Positions 1 to 5,862 of a stretch of 5,975 bases of DNA are shown piece after piece. The stretch comes from an uncultured Achromobacter sp. Its GTDB lineage: Bacteria > Pseudomonadota > Gammaproteobacteria > Burkholderiales > Burkholderiaceae_B. Within the stretch, counting starts at the first letter, position 1. The number at the start of each line of letters is the position of its first letter. The notes beneath the pieces were generated by a model. That model did not search any database, had not been told where the DNA came from, and saw nothing but the letters and a program-made list of their open reading frames with translations. The DNA lies in NCBI GenBank assembly GCA_913775005.1, contig CAJYKY010000103.1, forward strand, positions 1 to 5,975. The letters run 5' to 3'. Position numbers and translations under genes: made by a program.

Positions 1-104
1 CCAATTTCCTCGATCAGGCTGCGGGATATCGGCCCGTTGAAGCACAGCAGGGTGCGGTTCTGGTTGAACCGTTCGCCCAGTGCGTAGAGATCGGAGGCAT
101 TCAT
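1..104 (-). CDS. siaB: SiaB-type biofilm regulation protein kinase, N-terminal fragment (gene runs off the window)
   Basis: Only the first 34 codons plus two bases are present. They begin MNASDLYALGERFNQ and contain CFNGPISRSLIEEI, the kind of N-terminus I associate with SiaB proteins (DUF6272). In Pseudomonas aeruginosa SiaB is a cytoplasmic kinase that phosphorylates SiaC, and the phosphatase SiaA removes that phosphate; unphosphorylated SiaC activates the diguanylate cyclase SiaD. The ATG at 102-104 is chosen because an AGGGCGG-like Shine-Dalgarno lies 8 nt upstream and the frame is open to the window edge. The gene starts 23 bp after the siaA stop on the same strand, so the two are very probably co-transcribed and the pairing supports both names. 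Kinase motifs lie outside the window, so activity cannot be judged here. Identification rests on a short stretch plus context. Confidence 0.8.
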   Translation of the reverse strand, partial: MNASDLYALGERFNQNRTLLCFNGPISRSLIEEI

Positions 105-127
105 AGGGGTTACCGCCCTGATAACGA

Positions 128-2125
128 TTAATCGAAACGGAAAGACAGCAAGGTGATGTCGTCACGCTGGGGACGGCCACCTTGGTATTCGGCCAACGCT
201 TGCGTAAATGCAGCGGCCTGTTCAGTTAACGGCTGCCGCGCGTGTCTCTTGAGCATTCCTGCAAAACGCGTGTTGCCGAACCCGAATCCGTGTTCGCCGC
301 CCGCCTGATCCAGGAAGCCGTCCGTGGCCAGGTAATAGGTCCAGCCCGGCTCCATCTGCAAGTCGATATTTTCGTAATCGCCCGCGCGCTTGTCGCCCAA
401 TGCGCGCTTGCCGCCAGGCACCTCGCGCAGCGTTTCGCCATCGCTGGCGTACAGGCTGATCTTCGCGCCCGCGTAACGCAGGCGCCCGGTTTGGCGGTCA
501 ATATATACCAGGCCCGCATCGGTGTTGGTGGCCAGCGCCCGGGGCAATTGCGCATCCGCAAGCATGGCGCGGATGGCGCTGTCCGTGCGCGCCAGGATGC
601 GGGCGGGGTCAGACGGGCCGACCTCGGTGATGGCCAGGTCAATGGCCGCGCGCGCCAGCATCGTCATCAGCGCGCCCGGCACGCCGTGGCCCGCGCAGTC
701 CATAATGCCCAGGAGGCAATTGGCGCCGTCCGAGCGGAACACATAGAAGTCGCCGCCCACCACGTCACGCGGCTTCCACAGCACGAAGTGATGCGCGCCC
801 AGCGACTGCGTCAGCTGGCGGTCGGGCAGGATGGCGCGCTGGATCAGGCTGGCGTAGTCGATCGAATCGCCGATCTTCTTGTGCGCAGCCGCCATGGCGC
901 GGTTGGCGTCTTCCAGTTCCGAGGTGCGTTCGCGCACCTTGCTTTCCAGTTCGGCCGTGTGCTGGCGGACCTTGTCGGCCATGACGCCGAACGCGCGGCT
1001 CAGGTCACCGATTTCGTCCTGGCCGCCCGGGGGCAGGCGCACATCGTAGCTGCCGTCCGCGATGGCGCGGGCCGACTGCTGCAAGCGGCGCAACGGGCGC
1101 AGCATCAGCCGTTCAATGGCGAAACCGAAGCACAGCAGCATGGCGGCGAACAGCAGCACAAGACCAATAGCCGCCGGCCACAGCCAGCCCGTGTCCAGCA
1201 CGCGGGCCGCGCCCAGGTCCACCACCGTCAGCACATGCCAGTGCAGTTCGGGCATGTAGGCCACCGCCACCAGTTGGCGCGTGCCGTCCATCTTGATCCA
1301 GGCGGTCTGCACCGACTGCGGGTCGGCCTGGGCGGCGTGCATGGCCGATCGCAGCTCGTCGCGGCCGGGGCCGGCGTCCAGCAGGTTGAACACCTGGCCC
1401 TTGGCGTTGGCCGCGCCCGCCGTGGTGACGGCGCCCGAGTTATAGGCGATCAGCGAGGCGTCCATGTGCGCCTGAATGGCCCCTTCCTCGTCCACGATGA
1501 TGGGTGTGACGCCGGGTTGCCCGCTGTTGACGAATTCCCGCAGGAAACCGCCCACGTCCAGACCCGCGCCAGTCAAGCCCACGACCTTGTCGCCGTCGCG
1601 CACCTGGGCGTTGATCCACACCTTGGTGGTCTTGAGCTTCAGGTCGGGATTGACGTTGATGTTGTATTTGCCGGGCGACTTCAGCGTGGCGTAGAACCAG
1701 CCGTCGTCGGCCGCGCTGCGGCTGAGCGTGTAGCGCGGCGTTTCCGACAGCGGCTGGTCGTCGTTGAAGTAGTAGTTGCCGGACTCGGCGCTGGCGATGA
1801 AGTACGCCCGCCCCAGCAGATCGCGGCGGTAGCCGTCGGCTTCGCGGAAGAACAGCTCGCGCGCGGCGGGATCGTTTTCATTGCGCAGCCAGCGGCGCGT
1901 GACTTCGCTGTCGGCCAGCCGCAAGGACAAGGCCAGCTCGCGCGACACGGGCGCCAGGATGCGCTGGCGGTTCAACTGCGTGAAATTGTCGGCAAAGGCG
2001 CGCCCGAAGTGGTCCCTGACCCCGTCCAGCACCAGCCAGCCGATGATGGCAGCGGGCGCCAGGGCGACCAGGCACGCCAATAACAGCGCCATCAATGATT
2101 TTTTGCGCAAACCCCATTTCGCCAT
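128..2125 (-). CDS. siaA: SiaA: membrane-anchored PP2C/SpoIIE-type protein phosphatase with periplasmic Cache sensor and HAMP domain
   Basis: The product is 665 residues, close to the roughly 660 of P. aeruginosa SiaA. Order of parts: short cytoplasmic tail; membrane segment at about 11-33; periplasmic double-Cache-like sensor at about 35-310, with a DGWFYATL...YNINVNPD...KVWINAQV...GLTGAGLDV core at 141-191; second membrane segment at about 315-338; HAMP domain at about 338-392 (PLRRL, DEIGDL); a short coiled-coil linker at about 388-420; and the phosphatase domain at about 445-664. Expected metal-binding acids are present: D454 and D459 in RDVVGGDF, D476 in MDCAGHG, D602 in TDG and D655/D656 in RDD, so the enzyme looks active. 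In P. aeruginosa SiaA dephosphorylates SiaC, allowing SiaC to activate the diguanylate cyclase SiaD and promote aggregation/biofilm. The start is the ATG at 2123-2125: AGGAAG lies 7 nt upstream and MAKWGLRKKSLMALLLACLVA is a natural anchor. The frame is open for 38 more codons upstream, but that stretch crosses the inverted repeats and has no family resemblance. siaB follows 23 bp downstream. Confidence 0.9.
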   Translation of the reverse strand: MAKWGLRKKSLMALLLACLVALAPAAIIGWLVLDGVRDHFGRAFADNFTQLNRQRILAPVSRELALSLRLADSEVTRRWLRNENDPAARELFFREADGYRRDLLGRAYFIASAESGNYYFNDDQPLSETPRYTLSRSAADDGWFYATLKSPGKYNINVNPDLKLKTTKVWINAQVRDGDKVVGLTGAGLDVGGFLREFVNSGQPGVTPIIVDEEGAIQAHMDASLIAYNSGAVTTAGAANAKGQVFNLLDAGPGRDELRSAMHAAQADPQSVQTAWIKMDGTRQLVAVAYMPELHWHVLTVVDLGAARVLDTGWLWPAAIGLVLLFAAMLLCFGFAIERLMLRPLRRLQQSARAIADGSYDVRLPPGGQDEIGDLSRAFGVMADKVRQHTAELESKVRERTSELEDANRAMAAAHKKIGDSIDYASLIQRAILPDRQLTQSLGAHHFVLWKPRDVVGGDFYVFRSDGANCLLGIMDCAGHGVPGALMTMLARAAIDLAITEVGPSDPARILARTDSAIRAMLADAQLPRALATNTDAGLVYIDRQTGRLRYAGAKISLYASDGETLREVPGGKRALGDKRAGDYENIDLQMEPGWTYYLATDGFLDQAGGEHGFGFGNTRFAGMLKRHARQPLTEQAAAFTQALAEYQGGRPQRDDITLLSFRFD

Positions 2126-2132
2126 GCGAAGT

Positions 2133-2138
2133 CTTCCT
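2133..2138 (-). promoter_or_regulatory. Ribosome binding site of siaA
   Basis: On the minus strand this reads AGGAAG, 7 nt before the ATG at 2123-2125. It decides the siaA start in favour of the 665-residue form over a longer GTG-initiated reading frame beginning at 2239, which has no comparable site placed before it. Confidence 0.7.
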
Positions 2139-2153
2139 GACAGCTTGATAAGA

Positions 2154-2183
2154 CGTGCCGTGCGTGCCCACCTGGTAGGCACG
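2154..2183. promoter_or_regulatory. Near-palindrome with an extra half-site upstream of siaA (possible operator or 5'-UTR hairpin)
   Basis: Positions 2163-2172 (CGTGCCCACC) and 2174-2183 (GGTAGGCACG) are inverted copies around a single central base, with one mismatch that would be a G-U pair in RNA. A further direct copy of CGTGCC sits at 2154-2159, giving three CGTGCC/GGCACG hexamers in 30 bp. In RNA from the minus strand the core can fold as a 9-bp stem with a three-base loop, ending 37 nt before the siaA ATG. It could be a binding site for a dimeric regulator or a leader hairpin. No run of T follows on either strand, so it is not a standard intrinsic terminator. The repeat is seen directly; any function is inferred. 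Confidence 0.4.
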
Positions 2184-2201
2184 AGATGGGGTGGCGCGAC
2201 A

Positions 2202-2230
2202 AGTGTAGAGAACAGCGGGGGCAATTGAAA
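2202..2230 (-). promoter_or_regulatory. Weak sigma70-like promoter candidate for siaA
   Basis: On the minus strand TACACT (2202-2207, four of six matches to TATAAT) lies 17 nt after TTTCAA (2225-2230, only three of six matches to TTGACA). If used, transcription would start near 2195, leaving about 70 nt of leader with the palindrome at 2163-2183 inside it, and the -35 region would fall in the outer arm of the nested inverted repeat. The match is poor, so an activator or another sigma factor would be needed, or the real promoter is elsewhere in the spacer. Confidence 0.2.
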
Positions 2231-2274
2231 CAGGTGCAAACGTCTGGATGCGTTCCAGACACCTTAAGTTTCAA
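2225..2274. repeat. Nested three-part inverted repeat between livF and siaA
   Basis: Three pairs of complementary arms are nested. The outer pair is TTGAAAC at 2225-2231 with GTTTCAA at 2268-2274. The middle pair is AGGTG at 2232-2236 with CACCT at 2260-2264. The inner pair is GTCTGGA at 2242-2248 with TCCAGAC at 2254-2260, around a five-base loop; base 2260 can serve only one of the inner two pairs. All arms are perfect, with a 3-nt bulge on one side and a 5-nt bulge on the other, so a single long imperfect hairpin can form in RNA or DNA. No T-run follows on either strand, which argues against an ordinary intrinsic terminator. It may shape the 3' end of the liv transcript, act as an upstream regulatory site for siaA, or be a remnant of a repeat element. 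Confidence 0.55.
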
Positions 2275-2354
2275 CGCAGCAATGTATATGCTGAATTATT
2301 GCGGTTTATATCTTATTTTTTACCCGCCCGCCCCCGCGTTATGCGGCTTTATTG
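2275..2354. other. AT-rich spacer downstream of livF, no gene
   Basis: Together with the two inverted repeats this completes a 229-bp gene-free spacer. From 2281 to 2322 it is strongly AT-rich for this genome, with short TATAAA-, AATAAT- and TATACA-like hexamers on the minus strand but no convincing -35 partner. At 2323-2335 lies a block that reads GGGGGCGGGCGGG on the minus strand, followed there by six A. A 4-bp stem (CCGC/GCGG) occurs 7 nt after the livF stop. None of these makes a recognisable intrinsic terminator for the liv operon. Confidence 0.4.
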
Positions 2355-3059
2355 CTACACGCCCAGGTACCGTTCCCAGAGGCCACGGTCGGCGTCCAAC
2401 GCGGGTGAATCGCCCGTCCAGACGACTTTGCCGCGTTCCAGGATGACGTGCTGGTCCGCCAGGCTCAGCAACCTTTCGACATATTTGTCGATGACCAGGA
2501 TGGTCTGGCCCGACGCCCGCAACTGGGCCAGGCAGCTCCAGATTTCCTCGCGGATCTTGGGCGCCAGCCCTTCGGTGGCCTCGTCCAGCACCAGCAGGCG
2601 GGGGTTGGTGACCAGCGCCCGGCCAATGGCCAGCATCTGCTGTTCACCTCCCGACAGCTGGTTGCCCATATTGCGCGCGCGTTCGCGCAGGCGCGGAAAC
2701 AGGTCGAAGACGCGGTCTGGCGTCCACGCGTCGCCGATATTGGGATTGCGCGCCGCCACGAAGGCCGTCAGGTGCTCGCGCACCGTCAGGTTCGGAAAGC
2801 ACTGGCGGCCTTCGGGCACGATGGCCATGCCCACGCGCGCCACCCGGTCCGGGCTCCAGCCGCTGATGTCCTGACCCGCAAAATGGATCTTGCCGCCACG
2901 CAGCGGCAACTGGCCGAACATCGTGCGCAGCAGCGTGGTCTTGCCCATGCCGTTGCGGCCCAGCAGGGTCACGACCTGGCCCGCGCCGATCTGCAAGTCC
3001 ACGCCGAACAGCACCTGGCTGGCGCCATAACCGCTTTTGGCGGATTCGATGGTGAGCAT
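2355..3059 (-). CDS. livF: LivF-type ATP-binding protein of a branched-chain-amino-acid-family ABC importer
   Basis: This 234-residue protein is one of the two cytoplasmic ATPases that power the importer encoded here. Walker A is GRNGMGKTT at 34-42, the Q-loop region is VPEGR at about 81-85, the signature is LSGGEQQ at 135-141 and Walker B is LLVLDE at 155-160, followed by ATEGLAP, which is typical of LivF. The switch (H-loop) position lies in ILVIDKYVERL, where K192 stands in place of the usual His, or of the Gln seen in classical LivF (VEQN). The C-terminus GDSPALDADRGLWERYLGV fits a recognisable LivF subgroup. The ATG at 3057-3059 overlaps the livG stop as TGATG and has GAGGAG about 8 nt upstream. 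A GTG one codon earlier (3060-3062) is also possible and would give 235 residues. It is the last gene of the operon. Substrate cannot be inferred from an ATPase; family assignment is secure. Confidence 0.9.
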   Translation of the reverse strand: MLTIESAKSGYGASQVLFGVDLQIGAGQVVTLLGRNGMGKTTLLRTMFGQLPLRGGKIHFAGQDISGWSPDRVARVGMAIVPEGRQCFPNLTVREHLTAFVAARNPNIGDAWTPDRVFDLFPRLRERARNMGNQLSGGEQQMLAIGRALVTNPRLLVLDEATEGLAPKIREEIWSCLAQLRASGQTILVIDKYVERLLSLADQHVILERGKVVWTGDSPALDADRGLWERYLGV

Positions 3060-3877
3060 CACGCGGTCTCCTCGTCGCCCAGATAGGCTTGCCGCACTTC
3101 CGGGTTGGCGCGGATCTCGTCGGGCGTGCCGGTCGCAATCACGCGGCCATACACCAGCACCGACAGGCGGTCCGCCAGCCGGAACACCGCCTGCATGTCG
3201 TGTTCGACCAGCAACATGGCGGCGCGTCCGCGCAGCGTTTCAATCAGTTCGGTCAGCCGGACGGTTTCGTCCGGCCCCATGCCGGCCATGGGTTCGTCCA
3301 GCAGCAGCACGCTGGGCCGGGCGGCCAGCGCCAGCGCGAATTCCACCTTGCGCTGTTCGCCGTGCGGCAGCGTGCCGGCCGGGCGGCCCAGCAGGCTGGC
3401 GTCGATGGCGCACTCGCGCGCCAGTTCGCGCGCCTGCTCGTACAGCGCGGACTCGGCGGCGCGCGGCTTCCAGAAACGGAAGCTGCTGCCCGCGTGCGCC
3501 TGCACTGCCAGCACCAGGTTATCCAGCACGCTGGACTGCTTGAAGATGTTGGTGATCTGGTAGGACCGCGACAGCCCGGCGGCCACGCGCTGATGCGCGT
3601 TCATGGCTGTGACGTCGCGCCCACCCACGGTGAGCGTGCCGGAATCCGCCGCCAGCGTGCCGGACAGCAGATGGATCAGCGTAGACTTGCCCGCGCCGTT
3701 GGGGCCGATCAGCGCATGGATCTCGCCCGGGTTCAGAGACAGCGACACATTGTCGGTGGCCACCAGCGCGCCGAAGCGGCGCACCAGACCCGTCGCCTGC
3801 AAGGCCGGGGTTACCGTGCCGGCAGCGGCATTGCCGTTGGGCGTGTCATTCCGATTGCCATTCATTACTGCGCTCAT
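3059..3877 (-). CDS. livG: LivG-type ATP-binding protein of a branched-chain-amino-acid-family ABC importer
   Basis: This 272-residue protein is the second ATPase of the importer, expected to pair with the LivF-type subunit beneath the two permeases. Walker A is GPNGAGKST at 58-66, Q107 lies in SRSYQITNIF, the signature region is LPHGEQRKVEF at 170-180, Walker B is LLLDEP at 191-196 and the switch His is H226 in LVEHDM. The relaxed signature (PHGEQ rather than SGGQ) is normal for LivG. The first 24 or so residues are polar, rich in Asn, Ala and Gly, and precede the ABC domain as a short extension. The start ATG at 3875-3877 overlaps the livM stop as ATGA and has AAGGTGG a few bases upstream; an internal ATG at 3863-3865 would remove four residues. 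The stop overlaps the livF start by one base. Confidence 0.9.
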   Translation of the reverse strand: MSAVMNGNRNDTPNGNAAAGTVTPALQATGLVRRFGALVATDNVSLSLNPGEIHALIGPNGAGKSTLIHLLSGTLAADSGTLTVGGRDVTAMNAHQRVAAGLSRSYQITNIFKQSSVLDNLVLAVQAHAGSSFRFWKPRAAESALYEQARELARECAIDASLLGRPAGTLPHGEQRKVEFALALAARPSVLLLDEPMAGMGPDETVRLTELIETLRGRAAMLLVEHDMQAVFRLADRLSVLVYGRVIATGTPDEIRANPEVRQAYLGDEETA

Positions 3878-4833
3878 GATCCCACCTTGCCGGACGCAGG
3901 CCGCCCGCCGAACATCGGGCCGAACAGGCCGACCAGACCGCGCGGCGCGCCAAACACCACGCACAGCAGCAGCACGCCCAGCGGCAGATGCCAGTATTCC
4001 GTCCACAGGCGCAGCACTTCTTCCAGCGTCAGCATCACCACCGCGCCGGCCACCCCGCCCCAGCGCAGGCCAATGCCGCCCACCAGCACCATGATCAGCA
4101 GGTTGGCTGACTGGGTCCAATGCATCAGGCTGGGCGAGATAAACAGGTTGTGATTGGCCAGCAGCGCGCCCGCCAGGCCCGCCGCCGCACCGCTCAGCGT
4201 GAAGGCCATGAGCTTGATGCGGTACACCGGATAACCCATCGACTCCATGCGCGATTCGTTTTCACGAATGCCTTGCAAGGCCGCGCCAAAGCGCGAGGAC
4301 ACCACGCGGCTGAACACCCACATCAACAGCGCGAACAGCACCAGCACCAGGTAATAGAAGCTGATGTCATTGGCCAGGTCGATACCCGGCAACGTGGAAT
4401 AGCCCGGCAGGTTCAAGCCGTCTTCACCGCCGTACTGCCGCAGGGAAATGAAGATGTAGAACAGCATCTGTGCGAACGCCAGCGTGATCATGATGAAGTA
4501 CACGCCCCGGGTGCGCAGCGAAATGGCCCCGGTGATGGCCGCCAGCAGGCCCGCCAGCACCATGGCCACGGGCCAGGACACCAGCGCCGACGTGACGCCC
4601 GACATGGCCAGGATGCCCACCGCGTAGGCGCCCGCGCCGAAGAAGGCCGCGTGGCCCAGCGCCACCATGCCGCCATAACCCAGGATCAGGTTCAGGCTGG
4701 TCGCCGCCAGCGCGTAGATCAACACGCGCCGCACGAAGGAAATATAAAAGTCCAGGCCCAGGGCGGGCGCCACCAGCGGGAACACCGCCAAGGCCGCCAA
4801 CAGGGCCACCGTCCAGATTGCGCTTCTCATCAT
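3874..4833 (-). CDS. livM: LivM-type permease of a branched-chain-amino-acid-family ABC importer
   Basis: This 319-residue inner-membrane protein has about eight to ten hydrophobic segments. The LivM hallmark SLNLILGYGGMVALGHAAFFGAGAY is at 46-70. The cytoplasmic coupling region that should contact an ATPase is ALQGIRENESRMESMGYPVYRIKLMAFTLSG at about 175-205. The conserved GGIGLRWGGVAGA is at 242-254, and the C-terminal GLVGLFG is also family-typical. It should form the translocation pore with the LivH-type permease. The start overlaps the livH stop as TGATGATG, so ATG at 4831-4833 or at 4828-4830 could be used; a GGGG stretch just upstream serves either. The stop shares an ATGA with livG. 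A frame open further upstream overlaps livH and reads as Arg/Gly-rich nonsense, so it is not part of the gene. Confidence 0.9.
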   Translation of the reverse strand: MMRSAIWTVALLAALAVFPLVAPALGLDFYISFVRRVLIYALAATSLNLILGYGGMVALGHAAFFGAGAYAVGILAMSGVTSALVSWPVAMVLAGLLAAITGAISLRTRGVYFIMITLAFAQMLFYIFISLRQYGGEDGLNLPGYSTLPGIDLANDISFYYLVLVLFALLMWVFSRVVSSRFGAALQGIRENESRMESMGYPVYRIKLMAFTLSGAAAGLAGALLANHNLFISPSLMHWTQSANLLIMVLVGGIGLRWGGVAGAVVMLTLEEVLRLWTEYWHLPLGVLLLCVVFGAPRGLVGLFGPMFGGRPASGKVGS

Positions 4834-5753
4834 CAACCCCGCGCCGGAAACAGGCCGGAGGGCCGGAACACCAGCACAGCCGCCATCAGGACATAAATGG
4901 CGATGGCGGCCAGCGTCGGGCCGACGCTGGAGGCCACGGCCGGCGAAAAGACCTGGCGCAGCAGCATGGGCAGAAATGCGCGCCCCGCCGTGTCGACCAT
5001 GCCCACCAGCAAGGCGCCCACGAAGGCGCCGCGAATCGAACCGATGCCGCCGATGACAATGCACACCAGCACCAGGATCAGGATTTCCTCGCCCATGCCG
5101 ACCTGCACCGACGTGATCGGCCCGAGCAGCGCGCCCGCCACGGCGGCCAACATGGCCCCCAGCACGAATACGCCCAGGAACAGCAGCGGCACACGCACGC
5201 CCATCAACGTCGCCATCTGGCGGTTGGACGCGCCGGCCCGCACCAGCACGCCGGCCCGGGTACGCGTCACGAACCAGTACAGGCCTGCCGCGGCGGCCAC
5301 GCCAAAGACGATGATCATCAGGCGATAAGCCGGGTACAGCAAGTCAGGCAGCAAGCGCACCGGACCCGACAACACTGCCGGCATATTGAGCATGACGGGC
5401 GCCGGACCCCAGATCATCTTGACCAGGTCGTTGGCGATGAGGATAACGGCGTAGGTGCCCAGCACCTGAGCCAGATGGTCACGCAGCGCGAGGCGGCGGA
5501 TGAGCGTCAGTTCCAGCACGACGCCGACGATGCCGGTGGCGACGGCCGCCACCAGGACGGCGGCGGTAAATGAACCTGTGCGCTGCATGGTTTCAGCGGC
5601 GACATAGGCGCCGGCCATGTAGAGCGAGCCGTGAGCCAGATTCATGATGTCCATGATGCCGAAGACCAGAGTCAGGCCGGCCGCGATCAGAAACAACATC
5701 AACCCAAACTGCAGACCGTTCAGCAATTGCTCGACGATCAGCGTAAACGTCAT
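4833..5753 (-). CDS. livH: LivH-type permease of a branched-chain-amino-acid-family ABC importer
   Basis: This 306-residue inner-membrane protein has about eight hydrophobic segments. The LivH hallmark GLTLVFGIMDIMNLAHGSLYMAGAY is at 26-50. A cytoplasmic coupling loop lies at about 171-188 (VRAGASNRQMATLMGVRV), the conserved GGIGSIRGAFVGALLVG at 235-251, and the family-typical VFRPSGLF near the C-terminus at 295-302. With LivM it forms the membrane channel that receives the ligand from the binding protein. The start is the ATG at 5751-5753, preceded by AGGGGG with 8-nt spacing; a TTG ten codons upstream would add an unconvincing MKGLRQGEVF. It lies 109 nt after the binding-protein gene, further apart than the other genes of the operon, and its stop overlaps livM by one base. 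The transported compound could be a branched-chain amino acid, another amino acid, an amide or an aromatic acid. Confidence 0.9.
   Translation of the reverse strand: MTFTLIVEQLLNGLQFGLMLFLIAAGLTLVFGIMDIMNLAHGSLYMAGAYVAAETMQRTGSFTAAVLVAAVATGIVGVVLELTLIRRLALRDHLAQVLGTYAVILIANDLVKMIWGPAPVMLNMPAVLSGPVRLLPDLLYPAYRLMIIVFGVAAAAGLYWFVTRTRAGVLVRAGASNRQMATLMGVRVPLLFLGVFVLGAMLAAVAGALLGPITSVQVGMGEEILILVLVCIVIGGIGSIRGAFVGALLVGMVDTAGRAFLPMLLRQVFSPAVASSVGPTLAAIAIYVLMAAVLVFRPSGLFPARG
4910..4930. repeat. 21-bp palindrome within the 3' part of livH
   Basis: CCAGCGTCGG at 4910-4919 and CCGACGCTGG at 4921-4930 are perfect inverted copies around one central base. It encodes part of the SSVGPTLA segment of LivH and lies about 80 nt before the livM start. 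In RNA it could form a 9-bp stem with a three-base loop. It may be a by-product of GC-rich codon choice or a structure affecting translation or mRNA decay at the livH/livM junction; nothing else in the window tells these apart. Confidence 0.35.
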
Positions 5754-5761
5754 GAACACTT

Positions 5762-5767
5762 CCCCCT
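5762..5767 (-). promoter_or_regulatory. Ribosome binding site of livH
   Basis: On the minus strand this reads AGGGGG (within AGGGGGAAG), 8 nt before the ATG at 5751-5753. It supports the 306-residue form of LivH. Confidence 0.65.
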
Positions 5768-5820
5768 GCCGCAGACCTTTCAAGCGGTGTGCGTGCGATG
5801 CGAATCCACGATGACTGGCG

Positions 5821-5849
5821 GCGCGGGGCGGGCGAGTCCGCCCCCGCGC
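5821..5849 (-). terminator. GC-rich stem-loop after the binding-protein gene (attenuator or mRNA-stabilising hairpin)
   Basis: In the minus-strand transcript GCGCGGGG pairs with CCCCGCGC. After one bulged G, CGG pairs with CCG around an ACTCGC loop, giving an 11-bp, almost all-GC stem. It begins 13 nt after the stop codon of the substrate-binding protein. No U-run follows, so it is unlikely to be a full intrinsic terminator. Placement between a binding-protein gene and its permease genes fits a 3' stabiliser or partial attenuator that keeps binding-protein mRNA in excess, as known for other ABC importer operons. The role is inferred; the inverted repeat is seen. The rest of the 109-nt spacer holds only the livH ribosome binding site. 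Confidence 0.45.
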
Positions 5850-5862
5850 TCAGCGTCTTGCC

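Noticed and set aside
242..2083. A 613-codon open frame on the plus strand opposite siaA
   Set aside because: It is the antisense shadow of a high-GC gene: the product is rich in Gln, Arg, His and Ala with no domain, and the minus-strand frame encodes a clear SiaA.
2154..2172. GGCACG-containing stretch as a sigma54 promoter
   Set aside because: On the minus strand the TGGGCACG part resembles a -24 element, but the expected TTGC-type -12 element at the right spacing is missing.
2328..2338. An 11-base word shared with 5838-5848, flanking the liv operon
   Set aside because: A C-run within GC-rich sequence; too simple and short to call a repeat or attachment site.
2343..2355. CCGC/GCGG mini-hairpin just after the livF stop as a terminator
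   Set aside because: Only four base pairs, and followed by a G-rich block instead of a U-run on the transcribed strand.
2248..2874. Plus-strand frame of 208 codons starting within the livF-siaA spacer
   Set aside because: It begins inside the inverted repeat and then runs antisense to livF; Ser/Arg-rich translation without any recognisable motif.
3352..3384. Degenerate LivG signature motif (PHGEQ in place of SGGQ)
   Set aside because: A relaxed signature is usual in LivG proteins, so it is not evidence of a defective ATPase.
3089..4153. A 354-codon open frame on the plus strand opposite livG and livM
   Set aside because: Low-complexity Arg/Gln/His/Ala-rich translation, opposite well-supported ABC transporter genes; no ribosome binding site or family resemblance.
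4120..5573. Plus-strand open frames of about 250 codons opposite livM and livH
   Set aside because: Translations are dominated by His, Gln, Arg and Gly, as expected from the reverse of hydrophobic membrane-protein codons in GC-rich DNA.
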